NCBI RefSeq assembly: GCF_014648915.1
Contig: NZ_BMSA01000002.1
Span: 682,001-746,000, forward strand
Direction: 5' to 3'
Length of the DNA: 64,000 bases
Origin: Streptomyces phaeofaciens
GTDB taxonomy: Bacteria; Actinomycetota; Actinomycetes; Streptomycetales; Streptomycetaceae
This document shows positions 41,293 through 50,251 of the stretch, one piece after another (within the stretch, counting starts at the first letter, position 1; every line of letters begins with the position of its first letter). Both the position numbers and the translations under genes were made by a program. The notes under the pieces were generated by a model. That model saw only the letters and a program-made list of their open reading frames with translations. It was not told where the DNA came from and did not search any database.

Positions 41293-42033
41293 ATGCGCCC
41301 GCCCGTCACCCGCCACCACCCCGCCGAAGGCGACGCACGCCGGCCCTTCCGGCTGCTGATCGTCGAGGACGAACGCCGGCTCGCCCTGTCCCTGGCCAAG
41401 GGCCTGGCCGCCGAGGGATACGCCGTCGACGTCGTCCACGACGGCCTGGAGGGTCTGCACCGGGCGGGCGAATCGCCGTACGACCTGCTCGTCCTCGACA
41501 TCATGCTGCCCGGGATGAACGGCTACCGGGTCTGCTCCGCCCTGCGTGCCGCCGGCGACGACGTGCCGATCCTGATGCTCACCGCCAAGGACGGCGAGTA
41601 CGACGAGGCGGAGGGCCTGGACACGGGTGCGGACGACTATCTGACCAAGCCGTTCTCGTACGTCGTCCTCGTCGCCCGGATCAAGGCCCTGCTGCGGCGC
41701 CGCGCGCGGGGCGCCGGGGCCTCGCGCGTCCATGTCCTCGGGGAGCTGCGGGTCGACACCGCCGCCCGGCGGGTCCTGCTCGCCGGGGACGAGGTGGCGC
41801 TCACCGCGAAGGAGTTCGCCGTCCTGGAGCAGCTGGTGACACGGGCCGGCGAGGTGGTGTCCAAGGCCGAGATCCTCGACGCCGTCTGGGACTTCGCCTA
41901 CGACGGCGACCCCAACATCGTCGAGGTGTACGTCAGCGCGCTGCGCCGCAAGCTGGGCGCCGGGCTCATCCGGACCGTGCGCGGCGCCGGGTACCGGCTG
42001 GAGCGGCCGGAGCGGCCGGAGACGGTGCGATGA
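41293..42033 (+). CDS. OmpR/PhoB-family response regulator
   Basis: 246 aa. Receiver domain with Asp69 (LLVLDIMLPGMNG) and conserved Lys in LTKPFS, then a winged-helix DNA-binding domain (VALTAKEFAVLEQLV, then EVYVSALRRKLG, TVRGAGYRLE). ATG at 41293 has no ribosome site; the first 18 residues are outside the domain, so an internal start is possible. Its stop overlaps the kinase start. Confidence 0.95.
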   Translation: MRPPVTRHHPAEGDARRPFRLLIVEDERRLALSLAKGLAAEGYAVDVVHDGLEGLHRAGESPYDLLVLDIMLPGMNGYRVCSALRAAGDDVPILMLTAKDGEYDEAEGLDTGADDYLTKPFSYVVLVARIKALLRRRARGAGASRVHVLGELRVDTAARRVLLAGDEVALTAKEFAVLEQLVTRAGEVVSKAEILDAVWDFAYDGDPNIVEVYVSALRRKLGAGLIRTVRGAGYRLERPERPETVR

Positions 42034-43442
42034 GGCGCCGGTTCGGCTCGGTCCGGGCGCGGGCGACGCTCGGCGCCACCCTCGTCGTCGCCGTCGCCCT
42101 GCTCGTGGCCGGCGCCGCCGTGCTGCTGTCGCTGCGCTCCAGCCTCACCGACCAGGCCGGCGGCCGGGCGGAGCGCACCGCCCGGGCCGTCGCCGCCCAG
42201 CTGGCCGTCGGGACGCCGTACGACGGCCTCTCCTCGATGGACGACGACGAGCGGCCGGTCCGGATCGTGGACGCCACCGGCCGGCCGGTCGCCTCCAGCG
42301 AGGACCTGGAGCGGATCGACACGGCGGGCGTGGCCGCCACCGCCGTCTTTGACGATGACTCCGACGACTCCGCCGACGGCCTCGAACCCGGCGAGATCGA
42401 CGACGAGACCCTCTTCACCGACGGCTCCGCGACCGTCGACGGCGAGAGCGCCGACTACCGGTTCGCCTCCGTCGGCGTGCGGGACCCGGCGAAGGGCCTG
42501 CTCACCGTCCACGCGGGCGCGCCCCTGGAGGCCGAGCGGAGCGCCGTGCGCACCGCCCTCACCGCCCTGCTGATCGGCTTCCCGCTGCTGCTCGCGGTCG
42601 TGGCGGGCGTGACCTGGCTGGTCACCCGGCGGGCGCTGCGCCCGGTCGAGGGGATCCGGCGGGAGATGGCCGCGATCACCGCCTCCGCGGACCTCGGGCG
42701 CCGGGTGCCCGAGCCGGACACCCACGACGAGGTCGCCCGGCTGGCCCGGACGACGAACGAGACGCTGGCCGCGCTGGAGACCTCCGTGGAGCGCCAGCGC
42801 CGCTTCGTCGCCGACGCCTCCCACGAGCTGCGCAGCCCCATCGCCTCGCTGCGCACCCAGCTGGAGGTGGGCGCCGCCCACCCCGGGCTGCTGGATGTGG
42901 CGGGCGCGGTCGAGGACACCGTACGGCTGCAACGGCTGGCGGCCGATCTGCTGCTGCTCGCCCGGCTGGACGCGGGGGAGGGGCCGGTGCAGGGCGCGCG
43001 GGTCGACCTGGCGGCGCTGGTGCGCGAGGAGGCGGCGGGGCGGGCCGGGGTGCGGGTGGACGTCGAGCCGGTGGAGGTGGCCGGGTCGCGGGGGCAGCTG
43101 GGGCGGGTGCTGGCCAACCTGCTCGACAACGCGCGGCGGCACGCCCGTTCGGCGGTCGTCGTGACCGTGCGCCGGGAGGGTGCCCTGGTGTTCGTCGGGG
43201 TCGCCGACGACGGGGACGGGGTGCCCGAGGCGGACCGGGAGAGGATCTTCGAGCGGTTCGTCCGGCTGGACGACGCGCGGGGCCGGGACGACGGCGGGGC
43301 GGGCCTGGGCCTGGCCATCGCCCGGGATGTGGCCGTCCGGCACGGCGGCACGCTCACGGTCCGTCGGACGCCGGCGGGCGGAGCCCTGTTCGAGCTCCGC
43401 CTGCCGGTCTGCCAGGACCTGCCCCAGGGAGGGTCTCCCTAG
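42030..43442 (+). CDS. Two-component sensor histidine kinase (HAMP type)
   Basis: 470 aa. Membrane helix at about 13-33, an acidic extracytoplasmic domain of about 135 residues, second helix near 172-195, HAMP, HisKA with phospho-His near residue 264 (ADASHELRSPIASL), and HATPase (NLLDNARRHAR, DGVP, GAGLGLAIARD). Starts in the regulator stop (ATGA). The acidic sensor domain would suit cation or peptide sensing, but no ligand is known. Confidence 0.95.
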   Translation: MRRRFGSVRARATLGATLVVAVALLVAGAAVLLSLRSSLTDQAGGRAERTARAVAAQLAVGTPYDGLSSMDDDERPVRIVDATGRPVASSEDLERIDTAGVAATAVFDDDSDDSADGLEPGEIDDETLFTDGSATVDGESADYRFASVGVRDPAKGLLTVHAGAPLEAERSAVRTALTALLIGFPLLLAVVAGVTWLVTRRALRPVEGIRREMAAITASADLGRRVPEPDTHDEVARLARTTNETLAALETSVERQRRFVADASHELRSPIASLRTQLEVGAAHPGLLDVAGAVEDTVRLQRLAADLLLLARLDAGEGPVQGARVDLAALVREEAAGRAGVRVDVEPVEVAGSRGQLGRVLANLLDNARRHARSAVVVTVRREGALVFVGVADDGDGVPEADRERIFERFVRLDDARGRDDGGAGLGLAIARDVAVRHGGTLTVRRTPAGGALFELRLPVCQDLPQGGSP

Positions 43443-43446
43443 GCGC

Positions 43447-43923
43447 CTACGGGCGTCCGCGCTGCCCGCGGAGGTGTTCCGCGATGGGCTTGAGGGACTT
43501 GTCGAGGTCGGTGAGCGCCTCGGGCGTGAGCAGGTCGATGAAGTGGCGCCGCACGGACGCCACGTGGTGGGGCGAGACCTTCTTCATCGTCTCCATGCCG
43601 TGCTCGGTCAGCACCGCGTACAGGCCGCGGCGGTCGGACTCGCAGTTCTCACGGCGCACCAGGTTCGCGTTCTCCATGCGGGTGATCTGGTGCGAGAGAC
43701 GGCTCTTGGACTGGAGGGTGGCGGACGCGAGGTCGCTCATCCGCATCCGGACGTCCTCCGACTCGGAGAGATTCACCAGGATCTCGTAGTCGTTCATCGT
43801 CAGGCCGAACGGCTGGAGATCCTTCTCGAGCTGGTACGTCAACAGTCTGTTGACCTCCAGGTGGGTGCGCCAGGCGCACTGCTCCGCATCGGTCAGCCAG
43901 CGAGTGGCCGTTTCGGTCTCCAT
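43447..43923 (-). CDS. absC: MarR-family regulator AbsC
   Basis: 158 aa winged-helix MarR protein: MSDLASATLQSKSRLSHQITRME is the recognition region and ENCESDRRGLYAVLTEHG the wing. Sequence type and position (just after the two-component pair, before three AIM24 genes) match S. coelicolor AbsC (SCO5405 as I recall), a pleiotropic regulator of antibiotic clusters linked to zinc. Symbol by synteny and similarity, not by alignment. The region upstream (43924-43960) is AT-rich with TTTCAACATTTTAGG on the minus strand, a possible autoregulatory site. Confidence 0.85.
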   Translation of the reverse strand: METETATRWLTDAEQCAWRTHLEVNRLLTYQLEKDLQPFGLTMNDYEILVNLSESEDVRMRMSDLASATLQSKSRLSHQITRMENANLVRRENCESDRRGLYAVLTEHGMETMKKVSPHHVASVRRHFIDLLTPEALTDLDKSLKPIAEHLRGQRGRP

Positions 43924-43969
43924 GAATGAAGTCTACCTAAAATGTTGAAATGCGTACTAGTGAGGGTTC

Positions 43970-44001
43970 GTGTGACAGCGGGCACGCGTTCGATGTCACA
44001 C
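43970..44001. repeat. Inverted repeat upstream of absC
   Basis: GTGTGACA (43970-43977) and TGTCACAC (43994-44001) are perfect 8-bp arms separated by 16 bases. Located between the absC start and the stop of the last AIM24 gene, it could be an operator or the AIM24 terminator. Confidence 0.5.
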
Positions 44002-44016
44002 TCCGCAGACTACCGC

Positions 44017-44823
44017 TCACAGCCCGAAGCGACGCTGGAGGTCCCCCAGCTGTCCGGGAAGGCGCGGTCCCCCCGACTGTCCGCCGTGCCCGCCCGGCAT
44101 GCCGGGCGTCCCACCGCCGCCGGGCACTCCCGGCTGGTGCGGAACGGCCCCCGTGGCCTGCTCGGCCATCAGGGTCTCGGTCGACTGGAGGAGCACCGTC
44201 CCGGCGCCCACGAACTCGAACTGGTGCTCCTCCCCGGAAGCCCCGCCCAGCCCTGTCAGCGCACGTAGACCGCCCATGACGCCGGTCATGTACCCGTGGT
44301 CGTAGTGATGGCAGGGCGAGGGGCAGTCGGCCCAGCCGACGAGCGCCTGCGGGTCCACCCGGATCGGAGGTTCCATGAACACCACCGGACCGTTAGATGC
44401 GGCGACGAACTTTCCGGTTCCGATCAGCGTGAGGAAACCCGGCACGATCGATTGCTTCAGCGACAGACTTGGCTGAAAAGCGAGCAGATTGCCCGAGCGA
44501 ATGGTCAGGTTGCCGTTGTCCAGGTCGTAGGAATTCACATCGAAGGCCCGGTCGGCGAGGAGCATCTTGCCCGAGCCCTCGGCCACGACCCAGTCGCTCG
44601 CGTGCAGAGGCGAATGGAACGACGTACGTACCAGACGGTCCAGACGGCCGTGTCCGACGCCGTTGAAGTCGATCGAGCCGTAGTAGGCGATCATCTTCCC
44701 CTTCTGGAGGAACCACTGGCTCCCCTTCAGCTCCACGCAGAAGGTGTACGCGTTCACGTTGTCGTCGACCGGGAGGGTCATGGGGTCGTGCACGGTCGGT
44801 CCCGCGCCCGGGTAGCCGCTCAC
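44017..44823 (-). CDS. AIM24-family protein with Gly/Pro-rich tail
   Basis: 268 aa. The AIM24 beta-structured domain covers residues 20-215 (VNAYTFCVELKGSQWFLQKGKMIAYYGSI start, then VVAEGSGKMLLAD and FEFVGAGTVLLQSTE). The last 45 residues are Gly/Pro/Gln-rich. GTG start overlaps the preceding stop (GTGA), with GGAGGAG upstream. Third of three AIM24 genes in one operon. Bacterial AIM24 function is not established. Confidence 0.88.
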   Translation of the reverse strand: MSGYPGAGPTVHDPMTLPVDDNVNAYTFCVELKGSQWFLQKGKMIAYYGSIDFNGVGHGRLDRLVRTSFHSPLHASDWVVAEGSGKMLLADRAFDVNSYDLDNGNLTIRSGNLLAFQPSLSLKQSIVPGFLTLIGTGKFVAASNGPVVFMEPPIRVDPQALVGWADCPSPCHHYDHGYMTGVMGGLRALTGLGGASGEEHQFEFVGAGTVLLQSTETLMAEQATGAVPHQPGVPGGGGTPGMPGGHGGQSGGPRLPGQLGDLQRRFGL

Positions 44824-45470
44824 AGTTTCTCCTCCGACGCCTGGACGAACACCGCACCGCTGCCGCTCAGCTCCAGCTGGAACGCCTCTCCGGAACCGCG
44901 GCCCACCATGTCCCGCCAGCCCAGCGCCGTCGACAGTTTGTTGCGGACGTCGCCGTGGTGGGCGACGTACGCCTGCGGGTCGACATGGATCGGGCGCTGC
45001 GGGGTGATGGGGATCTCGAAGACACCGCCGTGGGCCATCACGGCGACCGCGCCGTGGCCCTTCAGCGTCGTGGTGAACAGGCCCTGACCGCTGACCTGGC
45101 CCCGGACCATGCCCATGACCCCGCCCTGCGAGCCCAGGAACATGGTGCCCTGCTGGAGGGTGCCCTCGAAGGCCAGCAGGCGGTCCGCCTCGACGCAGAG
45201 GGTGTCCCCGGTGAGCTGGATGACGTGCACGTGGTGACCGCCGTGCCCGAAGAGGACCGTGCCGCTGCCCTCGACGCTCATCAGGGGCGTGTCCTCGTTG
45301 GCGAGCCGCCGCCCGATCATGGACATCACGCCGCCCTGGCCGCCCTGCATGTTCGGGGTGAAGGACACCTCGCCGCGGTACGCCAGCATGGCGCCGCGCT
45401 GACTGAACAGCCGCTGGCCGGGCACCACCGTGGCCTCGACCATCTTGGAGTTGATCTCGCGGAAGGTCAT
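44820..45470 (-). CDS. AIM24-family protein
   Basis: 216 aa, AIM24 domain alone. Repeated turns such as VEGSGTVLFG, GQGLFTTTLKGHGAVAVMAHGG and AFQLELSGSGAVFVQASE recur in all three neighbours. ATG one base after the stop of the upstream AIM24 gene, so coupling is likely. Confidence 0.9.
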   Translation of the reverse strand: MTFREINSKMVEATVVPGQRLFSQRGAMLAYRGEVSFTPNMQGGQGGVMSMIGRRLANEDTPLMSVEGSGTVLFGHGGHHVHVIQLTGDTLCVEADRLLAFEGTLQQGTMFLGSQGGVMGMVRGQVSGQGLFTTTLKGHGAVAVMAHGGVFEIPITPQRPIHVDPQAYVAHHGDVRNKLSTALGWRDMVGRGSGEAFQLELSGSGAVFVQASEEKL

Positions 45471-45471
45471 G

Positions 45472-46104
45472 TCACACGTCCCCCGCGATCGTGTTGCGCT
45501 CGCTCGGCTGGACGTACACCAGGCCGTCCCCCTCGAACCGGATCTGGAAGGCCTCGCCGCCGCCCTCGCCCAGGAGTGTGCGGAACGTCACCCCGGACTG
45601 GAAGGACTGCCGGACGTTGCCCTGGTGCGCGATGTACGCGCCGGGGTCGACGGTCAGCGGGTACTGCGGGCTGACCCGCAGCACGACGGCCGGCCCGTCG
45701 GAGGTGAGGGCCGCCTGGCCGTGCCCCTCGACGGTCGTCGTGAACAGACCGTTGCCCTGGGTCGCCCCGCGCAGCCCGGTGAAACTCGTCCCCGTCCGCA
45801 GGCCCGCCTCGGTCGCGAGCAGATTGCTCGACTCCACGTACAGCTTGTCCCCCTGGAGACGGACGAGATTGATCTCCGAGGCGCGGTCGGCGAACCAGCA
45901 CGTGCCCTGTCCTGTCACCTCCATCACGGTCATCTGCTCGCCGGTGAGCCGCCGGGTCACCATCCCCCGGATGCCCTCACCGCCGCCACTGAGCTTCTTG
46001 AAGGTCATCTGACCGTCGTACGCGACCATCGAGCCGTTCTTCGCCTTCACGGCGTCCCCGGTCATGTCGACGGCGAGCACCTTGCTGCCTTGCAGTCGGA
46101 ACAT
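45472..46104 (-). CDS. AIM24-family protein (first of three)
   Basis: 210 aa. MFRLQGSKVLAVDMTGDAV begins the domain; GNGLFTTTVEGHGQAALTSDGP and FQIRFEGDGLVYVQPSE parallel the other two. ATG at 46104 lacks a ribosome site. GTG at 46110 is preceded by TACCTT 7 bases upstream, so a leaderless start two codons earlier is possible. Confidence 0.88.
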   Translation of the reverse strand: MFRLQGSKVLAVDMTGDAVKAKNGSMVAYDGQMTFKKLSGGGEGIRGMVTRRLTGEQMTVMEVTGQGTCWFADRASEINLVRLQGDKLYVESSNLLATEAGLRTGTSFTGLRGATQGNGLFTTTVEGHGQAALTSDGPAVVLRVSPQYPLTVDPGAYIAHQGNVRQSFQSGVTFRTLLGEGGGEAFQIRFEGDGLVYVQPSERNTIAGDV

Positions 46105-46275
46105 CGCCACGCTGCGAAAGGTAGCGGTCGCCGGGGTGGAGGGAACAGGGCCCATGGGTGGATTCCGACCCTGACGGCACCCCTAGGGGGACCGTTTGCC
46201 ACAATGGGCGCACGCTTGTGCGCGCGTTCACAAGTCGCCCCGCCAACGACGCCGAACTTCCCGAAGGTGACCCCC

Positions 46276-46629
46276 GTGGACCTGAAGACAGCCTCCGCCC
46301 TCCGCCGCCTGCGCCTGGTCTCCGCCCCCGAGGCCGTGTCCTTCCTGCTGCTGCTCGTCTGCTCGGTGCTGAAGCGGACCACGGACTTCAACGCAGTGCC
46401 CGTGATGGGCATGCTCCACGGCGTGCTGTTCGTCCTCTACGTGCTCTTCTGGGCGGACGCCTGGAACCGCGCGAAGTGGTCGCCGAAGACCGCGGCCCTC
46501 TACTTCGTGCTCTCCGTCCTGCCGACCGGCGGCTTCTTCGCCGAGCGCAGGCTGCGCCGTGAGGCCGAGAACGCCGTCGACGCCGCCATCGCCTCCCGCG
46601 CCCGCAAGGAAGGGGCCGTCAGCGCATGA
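46276..46629 (+). CDS. DUF3817 membrane protein
   Basis: 117 aa, three membrane helices (about 17-35, 45-65 and 78-95). Conserved [30 protein letters not shown] and [18 protein letters not shown] at 46276 with AAGGTGA upstream. A second DUF3817 gene lies at 53172. Its stop overlaps the next gene. Function unknown. Confidence 0.9.
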   Translation: MDLKTASALRRLRLVSAPEAVSFLLLLVCSVLKRTTDFNAVPVMGMLHGVLFVLYVLFWADAWNRAKWSPKTAALYFVLSVLPTGGFFAERRLRREAENAVDAAIASRARKEGAVSA

Positions 46630-46919
46630 TCGTCGCCTTCTCGGTCACCCCGCTGGGCGTCGGCGAGGACGTCGGCGAGTACGTCGCCGACGCCGTCCGG
46701 GTCGTCCGCGAGTCCGGCCTGCCGAACCGCACCGACGCCATGTTCACCTCGGTCGAGGGCGAGTGGGACGAGGTCATGGACGTCGTCCGGCGCGCCGTCG
46801 CCGCCGTGGAGCAACGCGCGCCCCGGGTCTCCCTGGTCCTCAAGGCGGACATCCGCCCCGGCGTCACGGACGGGCTGACGTCCAAGGTGGAGACGGTGGA
46901 GCGGTACCTGGGGGAGTAG
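46626..46919 (+). CDS. MTH1187/YkoF-family thiamine-binding protein
   Basis: 97 aa, small ferredoxin-like alpha-beta fold. [48 protein letters not shown] and [11 protein letters not shown] are typical of the family, members of which bind thiamine-related pyrimidines. ATG overlaps the DUF3817 stop (ATGA). Whether it binds thiamine here is inferred from family membership. Confidence 0.88.
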   Translation: MIVAFSVTPLGVGEDVGEYVADAVRVVRESGLPNRTDAMFTSVEGEWDEVMDVVRRAVAAVEQRAPRVSLVLKADIRPGVTDGLTSKVETVERYLGE

Positions 46920-46978
46920 GCCGCACGCCGCGTGTCCCACCGGAGTCCGCGCACCGGGCGCAGCCCCGGCCGCGCGTC

Positions 46979-47614
46979 TCACCGGCGCGCGGACGCCCGC
47001 CGCAGGTACTGCCGCACCGCCCGCTGGGCCACCGGGCCCAGCTCCTCCAGCGCGGCGACCAGCAGGCCCAGCTGCTCCAGGGCGTCCAGCGCGGCCGTGG
47101 CCCCGGCGGCGTCGACGCCTTCGTACAGCTCGATGCCGACGAAGGACGCCGCCACCGCCCGGGCCAGGCCCGACGGATCGGTGAACTCGCCGAACGGGGT
47201 GCCTTCGAGCACCCGGTCCAGGACCTTCTCGATCTCCACGATCCACAGGTCGAGACCGGCGGCCGTGGCCGGGCCGAGCGCCTCGTGCGTCTGCGCGCCG
47301 GCCAGCAGCTGGCCCAGCAGCATGACGTGACCGCCGGCCCGCTCCTGCGTGTGGATCTCACGCCCCAGGGCGAGGAGTTCGGCCAGGGAGGCCACCTCGT
47401 CGAAGCGGGCACGGTACGGGGAGACCGTGCGCTCGGCCCCGTAGCGGCAGGCCGCCGCGAGGAGTTCGTCGACCGAGCCGAAGTGGTAGAAGACCAGCGC
47501 CTGGTTCACCCCGGCGGCCGCGGCGACGGTCCGGGCCGAGGTCTTGGCGATGCCCTGCTCGGCGAGCGTCCGCAGGGCCCCCTCCAGGAGCCGGGTCTTG
47601 GTGTCCGTGCTCAC
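46979..47614 (-). CDS. TetR-family regulator
   Basis: 211 aa. N-terminal TetR helix-turn-helix (LLEGALRTLAEQGIAKTSARTVAAAAGVNQALVFYHFGSVDELL). GTG start overlaps the DUF4166 gene stop (GTGA). Third gene of an operon controlled by two palindromes at 49067 and 49110 that look like TetR operators, so autoregulation is likely. Confidence 0.93.
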   Translation of the reverse strand: MSTDTKTRLLEGALRTLAEQGIAKTSARTVAAAAGVNQALVFYHFGSVDELLAAACRYGAERTVSPYRARFDEVASLAELLALGREIHTQERAGGHVMLLGQLLAGAQTHEALGPATAAGLDLWIVEIEKVLDRVLEGTPFGEFTDPSGLARAVAASFVGIELYEGVDAAGATAALDALEQLGLLVAALEELGPVAQRAVRQYLRRASARR

Positions 47615-48291
47615 GCGCGTGCCTCCTCGCGCACCGGGCGCAGTCCCGGCCGCACCCCCTGGTCGCGGACGTCCGTGTAGGTCGCGGTGAAGGAACCCTC
47701 GTAGCCGAAGAGCGGGCCGAAGCGGCGGTTCACCACCCGCACCCGGATGCGGAACCGGTCCGCCCGGTCGTCGTACGACTCCCGTACCTCCGCCCGAGCC
47801 CCGATCAGCTCGGGCACGCGCACGTCCACCGGCCCCTCCCGGAAGCGGTGCTCGCCGGAGCGGATCAGCAGGGAGCCGTCCGGCTCGGCGGTGAACCGCA
47901 GGTCCGTGGCGAGGTGCTGATGGGTGCCCAGATAGTCGAGGACCCGGTCGCCCCGGGGGCCCAGCACCATCTGGGCGTCGAACCGGCGCGGGCCGTCGGG
48001 CAGGTCGAAGGTACGCACGAAGCTCACCGTCTCACGGCCGAAGCCGTCGGTGTACGGAACGTTCTCGATCACGAAGGGAACGTTCCGTCCCGCGCGCGGG
48101 AGCAGGATGTTGCGGGTCGCCCCGAGCGCCAGGAACGGCCGGACCCAGGCCCCGCCGTGCCAGATCGTCTCCATCACGCCGCGCCCCGTGCACGCCTCGC
48201 CGCTCGCCAGGCCCACCGAGAACCGGCGCCGCAGCCGGGGGTGCAGCCGGTCGAACCCGTCCCCCATCGCCGTACGGAAGATCGAGGTCAC
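47611..48291 (-). CDS. DUF4166-domain protein
   Basis: 226 aa. Conserved LHPRLRRRFSVGL near the N-terminus, GVMETIWHGG, VPFVIENVPYTDGFGRETVSFVRTF and VVNRRFGPLFGYEGSFTATY identify the family, elsewhere often fused to oxidoreductases. Here it stands alone. GTG overlaps the upstream stop; its own stop overlaps the TetR start. Confidence 0.88.
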   Translation of the reverse strand: MTSIFRTAMGDGFDRLHPRLRRRFSVGLASGEACTGRGVMETIWHGGAWVRPFLALGATRNILLPRAGRNVPFVIENVPYTDGFGRETVSFVRTFDLPDGPRRFDAQMVLGPRGDRVLDYLGTHQHLATDLRFTAEPDGSLLIRSGEHRFREGPVDVRVPELIGARAEVRESYDDRADRFRIRVRVVNRRFGPLFGYEGSFTATYTDVRDQGVRPGLRPVREEARA

Positions 48292-49040
48292 CGCGGGTTC
48301 TCCAGGGCGCGCAGCACGCGCGGCGCCCGTGCGGGGGTCACCGGCCCGCGCAGACAGCGGCGGGCCGCGGGGGTGTGGGCGAGGGGCGGCGCGCAGAGGG
48401 CCACGCAGACCACCACGCTCAGCAGCAGCGGGCACAGGTACGCCAGCGACGCCGCGAGCGCCCCGAACAGCGGCAGGACGGGGCCGATGCCCAGCCAGGC
48501 GACGGCGACCACGACCGCACACGCACGTACCGCCAGTTCCACCAGCCAGTTGGCCAGGGCGCGCTCGGGGGTGATGTCCCGCTCCAGCCACAGCCGCAGC
48601 CGGTCGAAGGACCAGGCGGTCGCCCAGCCCATCAGCGGGCGCAGGAACAGCCGGTCGACGAGCGCGCCGAAGGCGCCCCAGCGGGGGCGGTAGTCGTAGC
48701 CGGTGAGGAAACGGACCCCGTCGCCGTCCGGGACGTAGCGCCAGTAGCCGCTGCCCTCCGCGAGCAGGGACAGGGGGTGCGGGCAGGCGAAGCGCAGGGC
48801 GGAGGTGCGGGTGCCGTCCGGGCGTTCCCGCTCGCCGGCCGCCACGCCTGTCCCGGCGAGGGTCAGGAACGGCAGCACGCGCGTGGCGTAGCGGAAGCGC
48901 TGCGGTGCGCCTTCCGCGCGCGGGAGATAGGCGATCTCGGTGAATCTCAGGTCCCAACGGCCGTGCAGGGCCGGGTCCTGAGTGCGTGTCCACACCTCGT
49001 CCAGGTCGGCGCGGATCCGCGCCTCGATGTAGAGCCCCAT
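48288..49040 (-). CDS. SRPBCC-like domain fused to C-terminal membrane helices
   Basis: 250 aa. The first 150 residues resemble a polyketide-cyclase/START fold (ARIRADLDEVWTRTQDPALHGRWDLRF at the start, YDYRPRWGAFG and the terminal helix). Two or three membrane helices follow at about 172-225, then a basic tail. ATG at 49040 has GGGGGA upstream; the in-frame ATG at 49082 would lie inside the operator. Function unknown, perhaps lipid handling. Confidence 0.82.
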   Translation of the reverse strand: MGLYIEARIRADLDEVWTRTQDPALHGRWDLRFTEIAYLPRAEGAPQRFRYATRVLPFLTLAGTGVAAGERERPDGTRTSALRFACPHPLSLLAEGSGYWRYVPDGDGVRFLTGYDYRPRWGAFGALVDRLFLRPLMGWATAWSFDRLRLWLERDITPERALANWLVELAVRACAVVVAVAWLGIGPVLPLFGALAASLAYLCPLLLSVVVCVALCAPPLAHTPAARRCLRGPVTPARAPRVLRALENPR

Positions 49041-49066
49041 GCCAATCCCCCATGTCGGGCCGGTGT

Positions 49067-49082
49067 TTGAGCGATCGCTCAA
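49067..49082. promoter_or_regulatory. TetR-type operator, proximal
   Basis: TTGAGCGATCGCTCAA is a perfect 16-bp palindrome, 27 bases upstream of the operon start and downstream of the -10. Confidence 0.8.
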
Positions 49083-49096
49083 CTGGTCCGTGGGGG

Positions 49097-49125
49097 ACGG
49101 TACACCTGTTTGAGCGGTCGCTCAA
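49097..49125 (-). promoter_or_regulatory. Promoter with distal TetR operator
   Basis: On the minus strand TTGAGC (49120-49125) and TACCGT (49097-49102) are 17 bases apart. The -35 is the arm of a second palindrome, TTGAGCGGTCGCTCAA (49110-49125), imperfect only at its two central bases. It is 43 bases centre to centre from the proximal operator. Confidence 0.75.
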
Positions 49126-49222
49126 TGAGGCGACAGAGTGAGGGGTTTCGGGCCGCTCGGGGCGGTGAATGTCTCCCCGGATCGATCACAGGCGAATGGC
49201 CGGGTGTTCAGCGGGAGGATGC

Positions 49223-50242
49223 GTGACAGGGTGGCGTGGGCCGGGACTCCCCGGCAGGGCGGCCGGGGCGTTCGTACTGACGGCACTGCTGTCCGTCCCC
49301 GGCACGGGAGGCATCGGCGGGGCGCCCGGGTGCGGGCTCGCCCGGGGCGACCTCACCGTCGACGACCTGCCCACGGGATCCTCGGTGACCCGCTGCGCCG
49401 CCGTCGGCCGTCTCGTCACCCGTGAGGGCGTCGGCGTCGCCGTCCCCGAACCCGGCACCACGGTGAGCGTCGAGGCGCTGACCGTGGACGGCTCCGCCCA
49501 CGGCCTCACCGTGCGGGTCGCCGCCGACGGCACGGTCTCCTACGACGGCGACCACGCCGGTCACGAAGAGCGCACCGGCCGCATCGGCCGGGCCGGCGCC
49601 CCGGCGGGCGCGGGCGGCAGCCGCGCCGACTCGCCCGGCCCCTGCACCGACACGGCCTTCACCACCGCGGACCGCAAGGAGTACAACACCTACGACTGGT
49701 TCCTCGGCGACGGCCCGCAGCCCGGCGGCGTCACCCCCGCCGAGGCCCGTCGGGCCTTCGAGGACGCCATCGCCACCATCACCGGCAGCCGCAACGACTG
49801 CGGCTTCGGCGACAGCGTCATGGCCAAGGCGCGGTACGTGGCCACGACCCACCACGAGGCCGACGTCGACAGCGAGGCCCGCTGCACCACCCGCGACGGA
49901 CTGAACGTCTGGGACGCGGGCGACCTCAGCAGCAGCGTCGTCGCCACCACCTGCTCCTGGAGCCACCCCGTGCCCGGCCCCCGCCCCGACCAGCTGATCG
50001 AGGCCGACGTCCGCTTCAACATCCGCGACTACCGCTTCACCAACCAGCCCACCAGCGACTCCTGCGACAACGCCTACGACATCCGCAGCGTCGCCACGCA
50101 CGAGGCCGGCCATGTCTTCGGCCTGGGCCACGCGGGCCCCGGCCACGGCAACCTCACCATGTACGCGAACTCCTACGCCTGCTCCACCAGCGCCCGCACC
50201 CTCGGCAAGGGCGACGTCCTCGGACTGCGCGACCTGTACTGA
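49223..50242 (+). CDS. Secreted zinc metalloprotease (matrixin-like)
   Basis: 339 aa. Signal peptide (RAAGAFVLTALLSVPG). The C-terminal catalytic part has HEAGHVFGLGH, the HExxHxxGxxH zinc site, and a downstream LTMYANSY Met-turn, so it is a metzincin. Six to eight cysteines suggest disulfides. The GTG at 49223 follows GGGAGG; the ATG at 49196 has no ribosome site. The middle Gly/Ala/Arg-rich stretch may be a propeptide linker. Confidence 0.88.
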   Translation: MTGWRGPGLPGRAAGAFVLTALLSVPGTGGIGGAPGCGLARGDLTVDDLPTGSSVTRCAAVGRLVTREGVGVAVPEPGTTVSVEALTVDGSAHGLTVRVAADGTVSYDGDHAGHEERTGRIGRAGAPAGAGGSRADSPGPCTDTAFTTADRKEYNTYDWFLGDGPQPGGVTPAEARRAFEDAIATITGSRNDCGFGDSVMAKARYVATTHHEADVDSEARCTTRDGLNVWDAGDLSSSVVATTCSWSHPVPGPRPDQLIEADVRFNIRDYRFTNQPTSDSCDNAYDIRSVATHEAGHVFGLGHAGPGHGNLTMYANSYACSTSARTLGKGDVLGLRDLY

Positions 50243-50251
50243 CCGGCCGGC

